DNA of 64,000 bases from Acorus gramineus (lineage: Eukaryota; Streptophyta; Magnoliopsida; Acorales; Acoraceae): assembly GCA_030737835.1 (NCBI GenBank), contig JAUJYN010000018.1, positions 1,054,001-1,118,000 of the forward strand, read 5' to 3'. Below, piece by piece: positions 41,500 to 54,733 of the stretch (its first letter is position 1; each line of letters opens with the position of its first letter). A model generated the notes under the pieces. It was given only the letters and a program-made list of their open reading frames with translations, searched no databases and was not told the DNA's origin. Made by a program: the position numbers and the translations under genes.

Positions 41500-42402
41500 C
41501 ACCATCATCATCACAATGAAGAGGATTTAAAGATTAATATCTCATTGACAAAGGTCCACCGGCCATTATGCCTCAAATATGGTCCAGATGTAGCAATATT
41601 GAGAGCATCAATTTTATATATTCTCATTGCCGAACAACGATTTTTTTAAAAATACCATGTAACTCAACTCAATGGCATAGCATCATTACCCGAAGGAAAT
41701 GCATTTTATTTTATGTTCGCCATGGAAGTTGTGGTCATGAATGATGAGATAATGATTTATATAGTTGAAAGCACAACAATCATAAAGTTTGTAAAATATC
41801 TCAAATCACTAAAAGTGGTTTGCTGTTAAACTAAAGCATAATTGAAAGGAAAAGGGTTGCAGAACAAACCCCTAACACAAGGAAAATGATTGTTATTTAT
41901 TTGGTGCTTAAAAATATGGTCACGTACCTGATGTACGATCAGACTTTTATAATTTTTATAATTTTTCTTTGTTACCTAAAATGCATTTTTCTTATTTTTA
42001 TATTTATCTTATTTATTTCATTTTTTATTTTACAAGAATGGCTATGGTTGGTGACATCTGTCTAGCAGACAGTGCTACAACACATGATCCTACGGAATAA
42101 ACAATATTTCTCGACATTGACATTAATCAATACAAATGTTAATACCATTTCTGATACTACAAAATTAATTGAAGGCTCCGGAAGAGCAAATATAATTATT
42201 ACTAAGAGATACAAAATTTTGTATTAATGATGCATTATATTCAGCAAGATCCAGAAGAAATCTGCTAAGTTTTAAAGATGTTCGTCTTAATGGATATCAT
42301 ATTGAGACTATTAGTGAAAATAATATGGAGTATTTATGCATTACTTCAATTGTTTCAGGCCAAAAACATATATAAGAGAAACTTCATGCTTTCTCATCCG
42401 GG
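41500..42402 (+). pseudogene. degenerate gag end and protease of element H
   Basis: A decayed nucleocapsid (DCYLFG and KYGHVPD fragments at about 41888-41935) stands where a CCHC knuckle is expected. The aspartic protease signature GDICLADSATTH follows at 42050-42085, then YSARSRRNLLSFKDVRLNGYHIET at about 42238-42309. Stops and frame changes break it. A full gag upstream is not recognisable, so gag is deleted or heavily decayed. Confidence 0.75.
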
Positions 42403-43311
42403 TTGTATTATACAACCATAAAAACAATTGAATCATATGCTGTAACGAACCAGAAGTTCTATGATTCAGATATTTTTACACTTTGGCATGATTGTCTAGG
42501 GCATCCAGGATCTACAATGATGCGTCGAATAATTGATAATTCATTTGGGCATTCGTTAAAGAACCAGAAGATTCTTTTACCTAATCACTATCAATGCACT
42601 TCATGCTCACAAGGAAAATTGATAGTCAGACCATCCCCTAAAAAAGTCAATGTTGAGTCACCAACATTTTTGCAAAGAATCCAAGGGGATATATGTGGCC
42701 CAATCCACCCCCCATATGGACCATTCAAGTATTTTATGGTATTGATAGACGCATCTGCTAGATGGTCGCATGTTTGTCTATTATCCACTCGGAATGCTGC
42801 ATTTGCAAGACTACTTGCTCAGATAATCCGATTACAGTCTCATTTTTTGGATTATCCTATCAAGTCAATACGCCTTGATGGAGCTGGTGAATTCACATCG
42901 AATTTTTTTTAATGACTATTGTATGCCGCATGGCATCGATGTTGAACACTCTGTTGTTCAAGTGCACACCCAAAATGGATTAGTTGAATCATTTATTAAA
43001 CATATTCAGCTAATTGCACGTCCTATGCTTTTGAGGATAAAAGATATCTTGTAGGCTTTGATTCTCCTATTATAAGATATCTTGAACCATTGACAGGGGA
43101 TGTTTTTACCACTCGATTTGTGGATTGTCATTTTGATGAGACAATATTCCCATCGTTAGGGGGAGAATATCCGTCGCCAGAAGAACGATGTGAACTTACA
43201 TGGCAAACTCCATCTTTGTCTCATCTTGATCCTCGCACTAATCAATGTGAAACTGAAGTGCAAAGAATCACCCATCTCCAAAGAATTGTGCATCAATTGC
43301 CAGATGCATTC
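42403..43311 (+). pseudogene. integrase of element H (frame-broken)
   Basis: GAG-pre-integrase with the zinc-binding HHCC finger (FTLWHDCLGHPGS, then CTSCSQGK) is followed by the catalytic core: first Asp in QRIQGDICGPI, second Asp in RLDGAGEFTS. After a frame change near 42905 comes the catalytic Glu in HTQNGLVESF. The linker ITHLQRIVHQLPDAF at about 43265-43311 is typical of Ale copia and is interrupted in the middle of DAF-T by LTR E. A stop near 43054 and the frame change make it non-functional. Confidence 0.92.
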
Positions 43312-46300
43312 TGTTATGCCTGTGTCATTTGGAGCCATTTCGGTTAAGCCTTGGTCACTTCTGGGTCATTCAGGGCCTTTTTGTTTTTTTTTATTAGAGC
43401 CGCTAAAATTTTTTGCTTTTAGCCACCTGCGCGAGTTAGAGTACTCTGATTGGAAATCTAACTGTATATTATGGGTCCTGGTACCGTTTAGTACTACCCA
43501 TAAAAATTTCATCAAATTCCGGTAACGTTTTGAAAAATATGCAGTTCCGAATCGCATCCGGGTTTTGAGAGTTCCTGGTGGGTCGAATAGTGTGAGATAT
43601 TTTGGGGATGTGGTGACCCTTGGTAACCTTACCCCCACCTTGCTTAGGGGTGAAGAAACCTTTGGTTATTTGTTATGTGAGTGGGTGAGCCTAACCCTAA
43701 CCTCACCCCCCCTTAAGGTCACCCCTAGGCACTATTTGGGCATGAAAAAGACCTTTTTGCCCTCTCTCTCTCTCCCCCTCTCTCCCAACTCGTGGAACAC
43801 TTTTCCTCCCTCTCTTATGGCTCTCTTTCTCCCCAAGTGTTTGGTTTTATGCCAAGGAGAAGAAGATGGAGCAAGAAGAGGAGGTGCAAGCACAAGAAGG
43901 TGAGTTTGTGCATGTGTTGTTGTTGTTGTGGTTTCTCCTCTCTCAAGCACCCTCTCATGTCTTTCCCCCCCTGATTTGCAGCCAAAGAAGGCTGAGGAGG
44001 GCTGTGGAGGTGGTGGTAGTGGTGGTGGTGGTCGCGGGAGCATCGAGGGCCCCCGAATCTCCCCCTTTCATTCCCCCTCCCTAGGTAAGCTCTTCCCCTT
44101 CTTTTCTTGGTTTTTCATGGCTTAGGGGGTTGTTGGGAGGTCATGCATGCTAGGTAATTGGTTTAGGGTGAGTGAGAAGTGTGGGGGAGGGGTTAAAAGG
44201 GGTTAAAAGGGGTTAAGGATGGCTGGGCGTGCGCAGGAGTCTATCTGCGTGCGTGCAGAAGGGCACTGGCAGGCGCAAGCGGGCGTGTAGGCGCGCGGGT
44301 GCGCGCGGACGCTGGCAGCGAGCGGGGTGTGCGAAGGATGTGTGCGCGAGTGCGCGCTAGCCTGCGCGCGCGCGGGGCAGTGCGCCTGGGCGTGTGTCTG
44401 GGCTGGGTGCCAGTGTGTGCGCACGCGTGCGTGCGCGTGCTGGGGCATGCGTGGGGCTGCCCAGGGGCTCGGGTAGGTGCTGGGGCACTTGGGCATGCGT
44501 GCGTACGCGCGTGCTCGCATGCGTGCGAGCCCGTATGCGTGCACGTCTAAGTCTTTTGTAACTCTAGTGATTTCTAAGTGTTAAATTGTGATGTTACTCA
44601 CCAAATTTGATGCCCTTACCTTGCAGATCTCATCGGATGGGATGCGCGAGGTCCCGGGTTGCGGTGAGTGGTTCGATCCAATCCCCCCCCCCTCGGGATG
44701 CGCTCGACGTGCGTAGTCGCGCGTCGCGCATCGATGGGGCCCCCTAGCTATACTACTTGTGTAGATAAGTAGTATGGCCATGCTTAAGCTATAATATGTA
44801 GATATCTTGCATGCTAGGCTTATATACATGTATTGTATTCATGTATGAATGATTGTGTTGCATGAGCCCCTCTAGTATGGGCATGTATTTTTGGTAATGT
44901 GTATGGATGTATAGAATATGGCATGCCTTAGGTAGTATTGTAATACTACTCCCACCATATTAATTGGAATATCCAGCATGAATAAGTCTGGGTTAATAAC
45001 GGGCACCTGCCTAATATTCCCTTGCGATAAGACTCGAGGATGTGGTGTAGTTGTTGCGCCCATGCTAATGGGGCAAAGCTATGACCAGCTTCATGAGATG
45101 ATGATCTCTCTTGCCCTCTCCCTCTGAACGAACTGAGTAAGTAGATGCGATTTCCTACTCGACTCAGGTTCGTTTGGAATATTGGCATGCACCTGTTAGT
45201 GCGCGAGATCGCGTTTGACCCTTTCTTTTAAGTTGGCGATATCCAACGCATGCTTAAGTTAGGCCTTGTGTGCTTATGTGATTAATGACCATGTATGCAT
45301 GTTGTATGATTTATTATGATGTAAATCCATGTTAGGGAGTGTCCCTATAATTATTAGATAATTGTGCATATGGTTCATGCACATAGCTAGATATAATTCT
45401 CCTAGATATATTTATATGCGCATGTTAAAAACTGATAGGCCTATCTGAAATAGGCGTGGGTATGACCCGCTGTTGGGTTGTACCTTATTAGTTAGAGCGC
45501 TGGCGATGTAATCTCCCCCGTGCATCCGAGCGATGCACTCGTTTGGAATTCAGGAGAATTCATTATCTTATCGGTTTGTTAAGCCGGTAGTTGTGGCATT
45601 AAGCTAGGCCTACCCATGCTAGGCGTGTATATGAACCGCCTGTTGGGTTATGTGCCTTGGGATTATTTCTGCGTGAGAGCAGAGGCAACCCCCCCCCCCC
45701 TTGTGTCCGAGCGACGCAACTGTGTGGGAGTAAAATAGTGTTCGATATCATCGATATGTGATTATCGAGAGTAGTTGCTTTCCATGGGTTCGCTTTGCGA
45801 ACATGAAATGTTTACTCCCAATGTCGTCCGTGTTGAAGAGGCCCGGGTTGTAGCTGTCCTGACAGAGGGCTCCCATCCGTAGGTACCACCAATGCGTTCG
45901 GGGGCGTACTGATCGTGGGAGTGTACCAGGTAGAGGCTACCCAGGAGAGGGTTAACGAATGATATTGCGAGCGTGGAATCGTTCTCCCCTTAGTTGGATC
46001 CAATGTAGGAACTTCTCGGTGTTGGAAAAGCTGTCCTGACAGAGGGATCCAATGTAGGAACTTCCCGGCGTTCGGAAGCGTACTGATCGTGGGAGTATAC
46101 CAGGTAGTGACTACCCGGGGAAAGGGCTACCGGTGGACCAAGGGTGTAGAGCAGTCTAAGTCTCTTCCAAAAGTCCCAAGAGTCTCCCTCCGGGAGTGAG
46201 GGTGAGGATGAGGTGAAGACATGTCGCCGCGTGACCCATTCGTTGTTCGTCCGTTCCCAAAGTGTTGGGTCCGGTTGCGTATCGATGTTCAAAGACATCG

Positions 46301-47093
46301 TTGGGCAGTTATCCCGATGTAGATGATCCAGTAGCGTTGTGTAGACCAGTAATTCCGGGTCTCTTCGACCAACGGTATGGTCTCTCCCCAAGAGACCCAA
46401 GAGTCTCCCTCCGGGAGTGAGGGTGAGGGTGAGGTTGGTGATTCAGTAGTGTCGTGTGGACCAGTAATTCCGCGTCTCTTCGACCAACGGTATGGTCTCT
46501 CCCCAAAAGTCCCAAGAGTCTTCCTCCGGGAGTGAGGGTGAGGGTGAGGTTGGTCGCGCCGTCGCGTGGCTTTGTTATCCATTGGGTTTCTACCCATGTT
46601 TTCCTTGAGAGGAAATTGTTTGAGTATTGAGCTATTGTATGGTGATTGGTTTCTAGCCACTCACTGAGCTTGTAGCTCACCCCTCGCATATTGTTCCTTT
46701 TCAGGGGCAGTGTTGGGCGTGGAGCTGGAGCTTCCCTGTGGCGTGGTCTTATGGGCGTGGAGTGTTCTTCCGGCGGGCAGCGAGTGCAAGGCTATCAGCA
46801 GTCCTAGAGTTATTTTGATGTATTGTAAATCGTGCATGTGGCACATGTTGTATTTTATTTGGTCTAGACTTGGCTCTCACAAGACATTGATTGTGTATTC
46901 GAGTCTGTAATAATGTTTTTGATTTACAGACATTGTTTATATATTATGCTTCCGCTTTTCAGTCAGTTATCATTATCCTTGCTTTGCCACCTTGTGTGTT
47001 GTTGTTGGAGTCTCTATTGACCTCAGGCATTGATAGCTGATATTCCATTATTGCCACGTCTCGGGGACGGCCGCCCTGGGTCGTGACACATTT
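43307..47093 (+). mobile_element. solo LTR E (3.8 kb) in copia H, near-perfect target duplication
   Basis: The LTR at 43312-47088 starts TGTTATGCCTGTGTCATTTGG and ends CCGCCCTGGGTCGTGACA. The flanks CATTC (43307-43311) and CATTT (47089-47093) differ at one base. Its ends and U3 core (CGCTAAAATTTT, GGAAATCTAACTG, TTCCGGTAACGTTTTG) are related to the chromovirus LTRs, but the first 60 bp and the middle differ. Donor TAGGTAAGC is near 44083, the cassette at 44627-44663 and the acceptor CCTTTTCAG ends at 46704. A GGGAGTGAGGGTGAGG block is repeated three times (46190-46550). No interior remains. Confidence 0.9.
44627..44663 (+). other. microexon-like cassette in LTR E (37 nt)
   Basis: It is bounded by CTTACCTTGCAG and GTGAGTGG, with a branch-like CTCACC upstream. 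At 37 nt it is one base longer than in the A-D/F copies. Sequence is only partly alike (GAT-CTC, GGATGGGATGCGCGA), but the position and splice signals correspond. Confidence 0.45.
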
Positions 47094-48766
47094 AATGATG
47101 CAGCAAAAGTGATGAAATCACATATTGCAGCTGCTGATATTAGGAAAAACTGTTAATATGCCGGCTAATGAATCAACAAAAACACGCCTGAAGCATGGAA
47201 GACCTATAGACTCAAAAGATTCAACTCCCCGAAGGAGAAAAACAATGAAGAATAATTCTCTAGAAGAGTATGAAACATTTGAAAGACCCACAATAATAAC
47301 TCCTACAGAGGAAGAAGCCCCTGAAGTGACACAAGTCCCCGAAGAGACTGACGTCCCTAAAGTGACGCTCGTGCATGAAGAACAAGTACAAGGAAATGAA
47401 GAAATTTTCATAAATTATGCAAATTCACAAATATTGTGGGATCGAAAGCAAGTGCTTGTTGATGATATATTCTCATTTACAGTAGCTATAGAAATCATTT
47501 CAGAAAATGATTTAGAACCACGTTTAGTGGATGAATGCAAACGAAAAAATTGTTGGCCATAATGGAAAGCTGCTATATTCAAACAGAATTGGATTCACTT
47601 GCAAAACACCAAGTATTTGGACTAGTAGTCCTAACCCCTGAAGGTGTTAAACCAGTAGGATGTAAATGGGTGTATGCGAGAAAACGAAATGAAAGAAACG
47701 AGATTGTTAGATACAAGGCTCATCTTGTGGCACAGGGTTTCTTGCACAGACCTGGGATAGATTTTGAAGAGACATATTCTCCTTTGATGGACACAATCAC
47801 ATTTCGGTATTTAATTAGTCTTGTAGTTTCAAAAGAACTTGACATGAATCTAATGGATGTGGTTACTGCATATTTATATGGAAAATTAGATACCGACATT
47901 TATATGAAAGTTCCTGAAGGACTAAAATGCCTAAAGCAAAACCACAAAACATGTACTCAATCAAGCTAAGACGATCCTTGTATGGATTAAAGCAATCTGG
48001 ACGAATGTGGTATAACCGTCTTAGTGAGTACTTAATAAAAGAAGGATATGTCAATGATCCAATATGCCCCTGTGTATTTATTAAGAAAACAGAACTCGGA
48101 TTTGCCATTATTGCAATATATGTTGATGATATTAATCTAATTGGGACTCCTGAAGAGCTCAAAAGGCTTCCGAATATCTGAAAAAGGAGTTTGAAATGAA
48201 AGATCTTGGAAAAACAAGATCAAATGTTGATGATATTGTCTCGGCTTGCAGATTGAGCAAAGTTCAAATGGGATACTTGTTCATCAAACAACATATGTTG
48301 AAAAAATCTTGAAGCGTTTTAATATGGACAAATGTCATCCATTAAGTACTCCTATGGTAGTAAGGTTACTTGACCCAAAGAAAGACCCTTTTCGTCCAAA
48401 AGAAGATACTGAAAATCTTCTTGGTCGTGAAGTACCATATCTTAGTGCAATTGGTGCCTTATTATATTTGGTCAAATGCACTAGACCTGACATTGCATTT
48501 TCAGTTAATTTATTGGCCAGATTTAGCTCTGCACCAACTTGAAGGAATTGGAATGGTGTGAAGCACATTTTTCGTTATCTTCGTGGAACGTCAGACATGG
48601 GTCTATTCTATGCAAAGGATTCCAATAATAATGCACAACTAAAGGGTTATGTAGATTCAAGATGCCTTTCAGATCCTCACAAGGCTCGCTCACAAACAGG
48701 CTATGTATTCACATGTGGTGGTACAACAATCTCTTGGCCATCTACGAAACAGACTTTGGTTGCCAC
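47089..48766 (+). pseudogene. reverse transcriptase of copia element H
   Basis: It resumes the frame cut by LTR E (TFNDAAKVMKSHI) and passes through an acidic linker (47140-47540). The copia reverse transcriptase follows with WVYARKRNERNEIVRYKAHLVAQGF, MDVVTAYLYGKLDTDIYM, LRRSLYGLKQSGRMWYNRL and the catalytic YVDD at 48119-48130. Then come PLSTPMVVR, YLSAIGALLYLVKCTRPDI and the start of RNase H (HIFRYLRGTSDMGLFY, SRSQTGY-like ARSQTGYVFTCGG). Frame changes near 47550, 47925, 48180, 48245 and 48540 disable it. It is interrupted at 48766 by element F; the frame continues at 57947. Confidence 0.93.
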
Positions 48767-51700
48767 GTCACGCCCCAGAGCCGGGACCCCGGGACGCGGC
48801 AAGTGTATATATGATATCAGTAAACAGGAGTTCAATAACATACTCGCACAACAGCTAAAATGACAACAAAAGCAGGGCTGACATGATATATACACCAAAA
48901 GCGGAAGCTAAAAGACTGAATCTGTAATTCAAAGACATATTACAGACTCGATACATAATCAACTGTCCTGTGAGAGCCAATATATACAAAGACATCCAAA
49001 TACAATACAAACGCGTGCCCAAGCACGGAATATAATACATACAAGCAAAAGGGATGCTGATAGCCTCTGATACTCGCGGGACGTGGCGCTACTCCGCTAC
49101 TGATGAAGTCCCTCGGGGAGCTCTTCCTCCAGATCCGACTCAGATGACACTGGAGAAAATATTATGCGAGGGGTGAGCCACACGCTCAGTGAACAGCACA
49201 ACCCATGCCCCACAATTTATATTAACCACCAGATAATATTAACCCACAATCACATTATTAAAAGCCACAAAATGGCAACAGCTATACAGGCCAGTGGGTC
49301 GCTATCGCCAACCCACTACACCCTCACCCTCACCCCTCAATATGGTGACATAGGATATTGGGACTGACTAGCCTGATAAACATCCATACACAATCATACA
49401 CCCTCACCCTCACCCCTCAATAGGTGACATAGGATATTGTCACTGACTAGGCTGATGGTCGCCCTTGGTCCACCGATAGTCTCTCCCCACTCCGTAGGCT
49501 GTTTGGCCACTCCCACATTCAGCACAGTCCGTCCCAAATCAGGAGGTGCCTACTGATGGGAGCCCCTGCACGGGACAGTCTCTCTACGCCGGGGCAGTCT
49601 CTAAAGGATCCAACGAAGGGAACAGATCAGCCTATCCATCGCATATGATCCACTCGGATCCGCTGACAAACACATCTCAACAACTCTAATGTCATGAATT
49701 CTTCAGAATTCCTCCAGCGCGCATAACCAAGATGCGGGGAACATGTATAATGATAATAATAGCAAGGTGACAATATTATTGGGAAAAGAAACCTTGGGAG
49801 GGCAGCACGAGGTCCCGACATAGGACATCCCGACAACCAAACAAGGAACACGGAGTACCCTAGCCCGGGTCTCAATGTTGACCTCGCAAGGCCCTCCCCC
49901 CCCCCCCCCTATAATATTATCTAAGGCATGCAATTAAACATATTCTAGCATTTAATTTAACAATTTAAACTAGTAGGACACATGCATAGGCCGAGGCTTC
50001 CTAGCATGATAACAAGGTGACAGGATGCACGGCTCTTACACAACCTAAGGGTGCAAATCCCTAACATACAAGTCTAGGGTTACATTTTTCATGCTTGCAT
50101 GGATTTCACATTACAACAAGTTAATATAATCCATGGTGCCCCAGGGGAGGACGGTACACGCCCAAGTGCGTATACGCCTCCCTACTGGGTTGGATTGTCC
50201 CACTCACAGATAGTCGGGTTGTCGCGCGACCGTCCGTCAAGATCTGGAAGATAGGGTAATCAAATCGGTGAGTAAAATACACAAATAAATCCACAAATAC
50301 ATTAAAATACACAACACTCGGACAAGCGTACATACTGCTTGTACGCACGCGAGCCTGAGCACCCCAACTCATTCCCGAATCCCCCGGGCAGCCGCACGCA
50401 CGGCCACACCGCCCCGGGTGCACAGCCGAGCCCCGGCCCGCGCCCCCAGACCTCCTGCCGAGTCCAGCCCACAAGCCCGGACACCCTGCCGAGACCTCCC
50501 TGGTGCACCGCGCGCCCACTACGCCCCAGCGCAGCAACTCGCGCGCACACCCGCACGTCCCGCGCCCCATCGCCTCTCCCCGCGCGCACCCCGCGCGCAC
50601 CACCCGCTCGCATCACCCGCTCGCACCACCCGCTCGTCCAGCCCCGGGTGCACCTGTGCGCACTGCGCCCCAGCGCAGCACCCGCGCACCACCCGCTCAC
50701 CACGCTCCCCTGCGCAGCGCTCCACGCGCACGCCGCGCACTGTGCCCAGTGCGCCCGACCGCACGCGCCCAGCGAGCCCAACAGCACGCGCCCAGCGCGC
50801 TTGCCCACAGCTCGCCCGCCTGCGCCTGCCTGCCTGCGCCTGACCGCCTGCGCCTGCCTGCCTGTGCGCGCTGCTGCCCGCATGCGCCTGAACCGAGCTC
50901 CGCCCGCATTCGCGCCCTTGTGCACGCCCCTGCTGCCCTGCCAGCACTGCCTGCCTGCCCCCTGCCTGCTGCCAGCCTGCCCGAGACAGCCCACCACCAC
51001 TCCAACGGCCACCAACGGCCTCCAACCGCCACCAACGGCCACCCACAGCCACCCCAACTCAAAAACATCATCCTAACAAGCATCTAAACAAGAAAGGAAG
51101 GAAAGAAAGCCTTACCCAAGGAAGGAAAGGAAGGGAAGGGGAGTTCGGTTGCTCTCCGCGCACCAAAACGCTTCTCCAAAGGCCTCCACCACCAAGCACT
51201 CCTTCCACCCTCAAAGGGGCTGAAATCAGAGGAGAAAAGAGGGGATTAGAGGGGGTCAAACTCGTCGGAACTCGAATCCGAGACCACCCATGGATAGATC
51301 GGGATGAGATCTAACCTTTCTCTTCTTTGAGCTTTTAATTTTGACCTCTCTAGCTAGATCAAAATCAAGAAAAAGAGAGAGAAATCAAATTGGAGAAGAA
51401 GATGAATAGTGGGGGGAGATATTTTTAGCTCACTTAAATATAATCCCCACAATTAGATTAGCCTAACTAGGTTTAATTAGGGCTTAAGAAAGGATTAGTG
51501 AGGGATAAGTGAGATTTGACTTGGGTCAACTCAACCACAAATAAAAACAAAAGGGGTTGACCAAGTCCATGGGCCCACTTTGACCAAGTCCACTCTCCCA
51601 ATGACTTCTCGCTCGGTCAAAACCCGGATACGCCCCGAAACTGTGAAATTCTGAAACGTTACCGGAATTCGATGAAATTTTCGTGAGCGGCTTGGAATGG

Positions 51701-51871
51701 CACCAGGACACATAATATGTAGTTAGATTTTCAATCGGAGCCCTCAATCTCAGGGCGATAGCTAACAGCCCGAAATTTTAGCGGTTCCGATCGAAAAACG
51801 AAAAAAAAATCGAAAAACTGCAAGAATGTCCCAACGGTTACCAGAAGGTTAAAAGTGACACATATATAACA
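48767..51871 (-). repeat. 3' LTR of element F (3.1 kb)
   Basis: This is the reverse complement of the chromovirus LTR, ending at 51871 with ACACATATATAACA next to the polypurine tract. It has the GC-rich part (50340-51060), cassette 50208-50243 and CCCTCACCCTCACCCC blocks. In this copy the first acceptor reads CTTCCAG instead of CTTGCAG, so AG is kept. Confidence 0.93.
50208..50243 (-). other. 36-nt microexon-like cassette, left LTR of F
   Basis: It has the same 36-nt spacing on the minus strand. The following donor has changed from GTGAGT with preceding CG to TGTGAGTGG (still GTGAGT), and the acceptor is CTTCCAG. Confidence 0.45.
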
Positions 51872-51885
51872 TTCTTCCCCCCTTA
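51872..51885 (-). other. polypurine tract of element F
   Basis: On the minus strand CTAAGGGGGGAAGAA precedes the LTR, matching those of B and C. Confidence 0.9.
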
Positions 51886-51899
51886 GGAAATTTTGTCCT

Positions 51900-52165
51900 C
51901 AAAATTATACAAAAACATCTAGGAAGGGAAGAGATGCGGATACGCGTCACGCAAGGCATCCTCGAGCTCTCAAGGGGCCTTGGCACCGGAACGGTGCTGC
52001 CATCGCACCTTGACCAATTGGACGGTCTTGGTGCGGAGCCCTTTCTCACGGCGGTCCATGATCTCAATTGGCTGCTCCACGAATGACAAGTCCAGCTCGA
52101 AGACGAGCGGCTCGAACGGGATGACGTGAGCAGGATCATGGACGCAACACACACCCAACCGCGAT
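51900..52165 (-). pseudogene. chromodomain-side integrase tail remnant of element F
   Basis: On the minus strand CVHDPAHVIPFEPLVFELDLSFVEQPIEIMD is followed by KTVQLVKVRWQHRSGAK and the end of the chromodomain. Integrase zinc-binding and catalytic parts are absent, as in element C. The frame breaks near 51975. Confidence 0.9.
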
Positions 52166-52535
52166 GCCTCAGAGCAACCTGCGAACCCACCCCTCCCAGA
52201 CGGAAGGGTAAGAACTGGCACTGAGGTGAGCCTTCGCTTAAACTCCAGGAAGCTCTCCTCGCAAGACGGGGACCGTTCGAACCGGACATCCTTCCAAGCG
52301 AGGCGGTTAGGAGGTACAGCTATCTTCGAGAAACCCTCGACAGACCTCCCGCAACAACCCGCCAAGCACAGGAAGCTCCCAATCTCTGCAGGGTTCGACG
52401 GTCAACGCCAAATTGACACAGCGAGCAACTTGACCGGGTCCACAGATATGCCCTCGCCGGAAAATCACGTGGCCCAGAAAAACCATACGCTCCAACCAAA
52501 CCCGCACTTAATCCACCATCAGCTGATGCTTCCAG
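52166..52535 (-). pseudogene. reverse transcriptase / RNase H junction remnant of element F
   Basis: The remnant starts near 52530 with sequence matching the [16 protein letters not shown] region of element A, then KIAVPPNRLAWKDVRFERS and KRRLTSVPVLTLPS. It ends a few residues into RNase H (GFAGCSEASRLGVCC) before the chromodomain-side join. It keeps slightly more RNase H start than C, but the join to VHDPAHV is at the same place. Confidence 0.88.
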
Positions 52536-53305
52536 GGTACTCCTTGACTGGGAAAAGAAACCTCGGGAGAGCAGCATGAGGTCCCGACATAGGATACCCC
52601 GACAACCAAACAAGGAACTCGAAGTACCCTAGCCCGGGTCTCAACGCTGACCTCACACGGCCCCTTAAACCAGAAAAGGAACACTAGAAGAAGACATCAC
52701 CCTTAAAGAACACCACCAACCGCACTTGATCATCTACATCTAGATAATCACTCACCGATATCCTTCAACATCCATCACAAGACCGGACCCAACATCCGTG
52801 GGAACGGTCGAACAACAATTGGGTCACGAGGTGACGCGTCTTCGCCTCATCCACACCCTCACTCCTAAAAGGAGACATTTTGGGACTTTGGGAGAGACTT
52901 AGACTGCTCTACACCCCTGGTCCACCGGTAGCCTCTCCTCCACACCGTAGGCCGCCTGGTCCGCTCCCACAATTCAGCACAGTCCAAACCCAAATCAGGA
53001 GGTGCCTACTGATGGGAGCCCTCTGTCAGGAAGGCCTCTCTAACGCTGAGGAGTCCCTACACGGATCCAACGAAAGGGAGAACGATTCCACGCTCGCGAC
53101 ATTATTCCTTAATCTTCTTCCGGGTAGCCTCTACCTGGTATACTCCCATGATCAGTACCCCTCCGACTGCATCGGTGGTACCTACGGATGGGAGCCTTCT
53201 GCCAGGACGGCTACAACCCGATCTCCTCAACTCGAACAACCACACTCATTACCCGCTCATCGAGATATTACACACATGCTTAACAGCAACCAACACACAT
53301 ATATT
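52536..53305 (-). mobile_element. captured LTR-derived segment inside element F
   Basis: About 770 bp of LTR-like sequence correspond block for block to 14020-14735 of element C, in the same order relative to gag and pol. On the minus strand they hold CATCCGTAGGTACCACC, the GTCTAAGTCTCTCCCAAAG block, the TAGATGATC block and finally the GTTCCTTGTTTGGTTGTCGG block. The 328-codon plus-strand frame at 52880-53866 crosses this segment and gag antisense and is not a gene. Confidence 0.85.
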
Positions 53306-54613
53306 TATAGGGAGCTAGGGAAACAAAACATTACCTCGAACCATGACACCCGGAACTTGTGCCTCCTCGGCCGAAAGAGCTGCAACTCTGCCCTGAACAA
53401 ATTGCGGCTGAGGAGCAGGGGCACGCCTCGCCGGCTGCACTGGCTACTGACGCTGAGGCTGCACGCGGGGTCGACCAGCATCTGGGCAATTATACGAGAT
53501 ATGCCCGATGCGCTGACAATGGTAACAGCGCCGCGTCTCTGGCCGCCAGGACTGGATCCCACACTGGCACCACATCAGCTGGAGGAGAGGCAGCCGCTAA
53601 CTGATCAAAACGGGGCCTCCTCCTCTTGCGCTGTCCCTGGTCCTGGCTCCTGGGAGGACTCTGATCTGCAGAAGGGGTCGGAACCCTCACGAGGATCCCG
53701 AGGTCTCGCTCGACTGTCTTCGCTCGAGACACCAAGTCTGAGAACCTCGAGAAAGCCTGGGAGGAGACATGCACCCGAATGGCGCTGCAGAGACCAAGCT
53801 CGAAACGACGGCACCGCGTCTCTTCGTCCATCACCAAGGCTAGAGCGAATCTGGATAGCCTCGTGAAGCGCGTGGAGTAATCAGCGACAGACATAGAGCC
53901 CTGAGTCAGCTGTTCGAACTCCTGCATCACGATCTGCCGCGCCGAGAACGGGAAGTACTCCTCCAAGAAATACCTCCGGAATCCCGCCCATGAAAGCTGC
54001 TCCAATCCTTCGGGGATGTCCACCACTCGGGTAGCCCACCAGTCAGCAGCGCTACCCTTCAGCATGAAGGTGGCAAGGGAGACTCGCTGGCGATCCGTGC
54101 AATGCATAGTCGAGAAGATCATATCCACCTCCATCAACCATCGCTCTGGAGCAAGAGGATCCGCCAACTGGCCGTAGAACTCGGGAGGGTGGAGCTTTAG
54201 AAAGGCTGCGAGGCCACTCTGCTGCACCCGCGCTGCAGCCTCCAGCTCCACCTCCCTCGCCAGGGGATCCTGAACTCTCACCGCCGGAACCGCCACGGGG
54301 ATTGGGGGTACTTCGGGTACCACAGGCGGATCTGCCACCAAGGGGACCTGTGGAACTGCATCACGGGCCACCCTCAGCTCCTGAATCTCCCGCGCCTGCT
54401 CTACCAACACTCTGGTCTGGGCCTCCAGTGCCCTGGTCTGAGTCTCCACTAAATCCGCTATCCGAGCGAACGCACGTTCCCATGCGGGAGGCTCCTGCGC
54501 CGATCCTGGCCTCACAGCCGTGGACTCTCCAGTAGCATCCTCGCCTCTAGTAGGTCCGAAAACCTCCAAAGGTCGAGAGGACCATGTCCGCACCGTCCTC
54601 CACGAGGAGGCAT
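53306..54613 (-). pseudogene. gag of element F
   Basis: The start codon is at 54613 (MPPRGGRCGHG). After a frame change near 54590, an open frame of about 360 codons runs to 53490. It has the coiled-coil-like ADLVETQTRALEAQTRVLVEQ, the capsid domain (HCTDRQRVSLATFMLKGSAADWW, VMQEFEQLTQGSMSVADYS) and a basic tail. A second frame change near 53550 precedes the CCHC knuckle (CYHCQRIGHISYNC) and the end AALSAEEAQVPGVMVRG near 53331. It is the best-preserved gag in the window. Confidence 0.93.
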
Positions 54614-54716
54614 ATCAGCAACCTAAGAAAACCAGACACTAGGATCAGAATACTCATATAGAAATCCTAGGACTCATCTCTACGAAAAGAAGACCATTGG
54701 CTCTGACAGGACCAGG

Positions 54717-54728
54717 CTCTGATACCAC
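54717..54728 (-). other. primer binding site of element F (tRNA-Met initiator)
   Basis: The minus strand reads TGGTATCAGAGC, a perfect plant initiator-tRNA-Met site five bases from the LTR end at 54734. Confidence 0.95.
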
Positions 54729-54733
54729 CTTTT

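Noticed and set aside
47118..47411. 97-codon minus-strand frame inside copia H
   Set aside because: It is antisense to the acidic linker before reverse transcriptase, which fits the element's reading direction.
52880..53866. 328-codon plus-strand frame
   Set aside because: It runs antisense through the captured LTR piece and the gag of element F; the minus-strand gag has recognisable domains.
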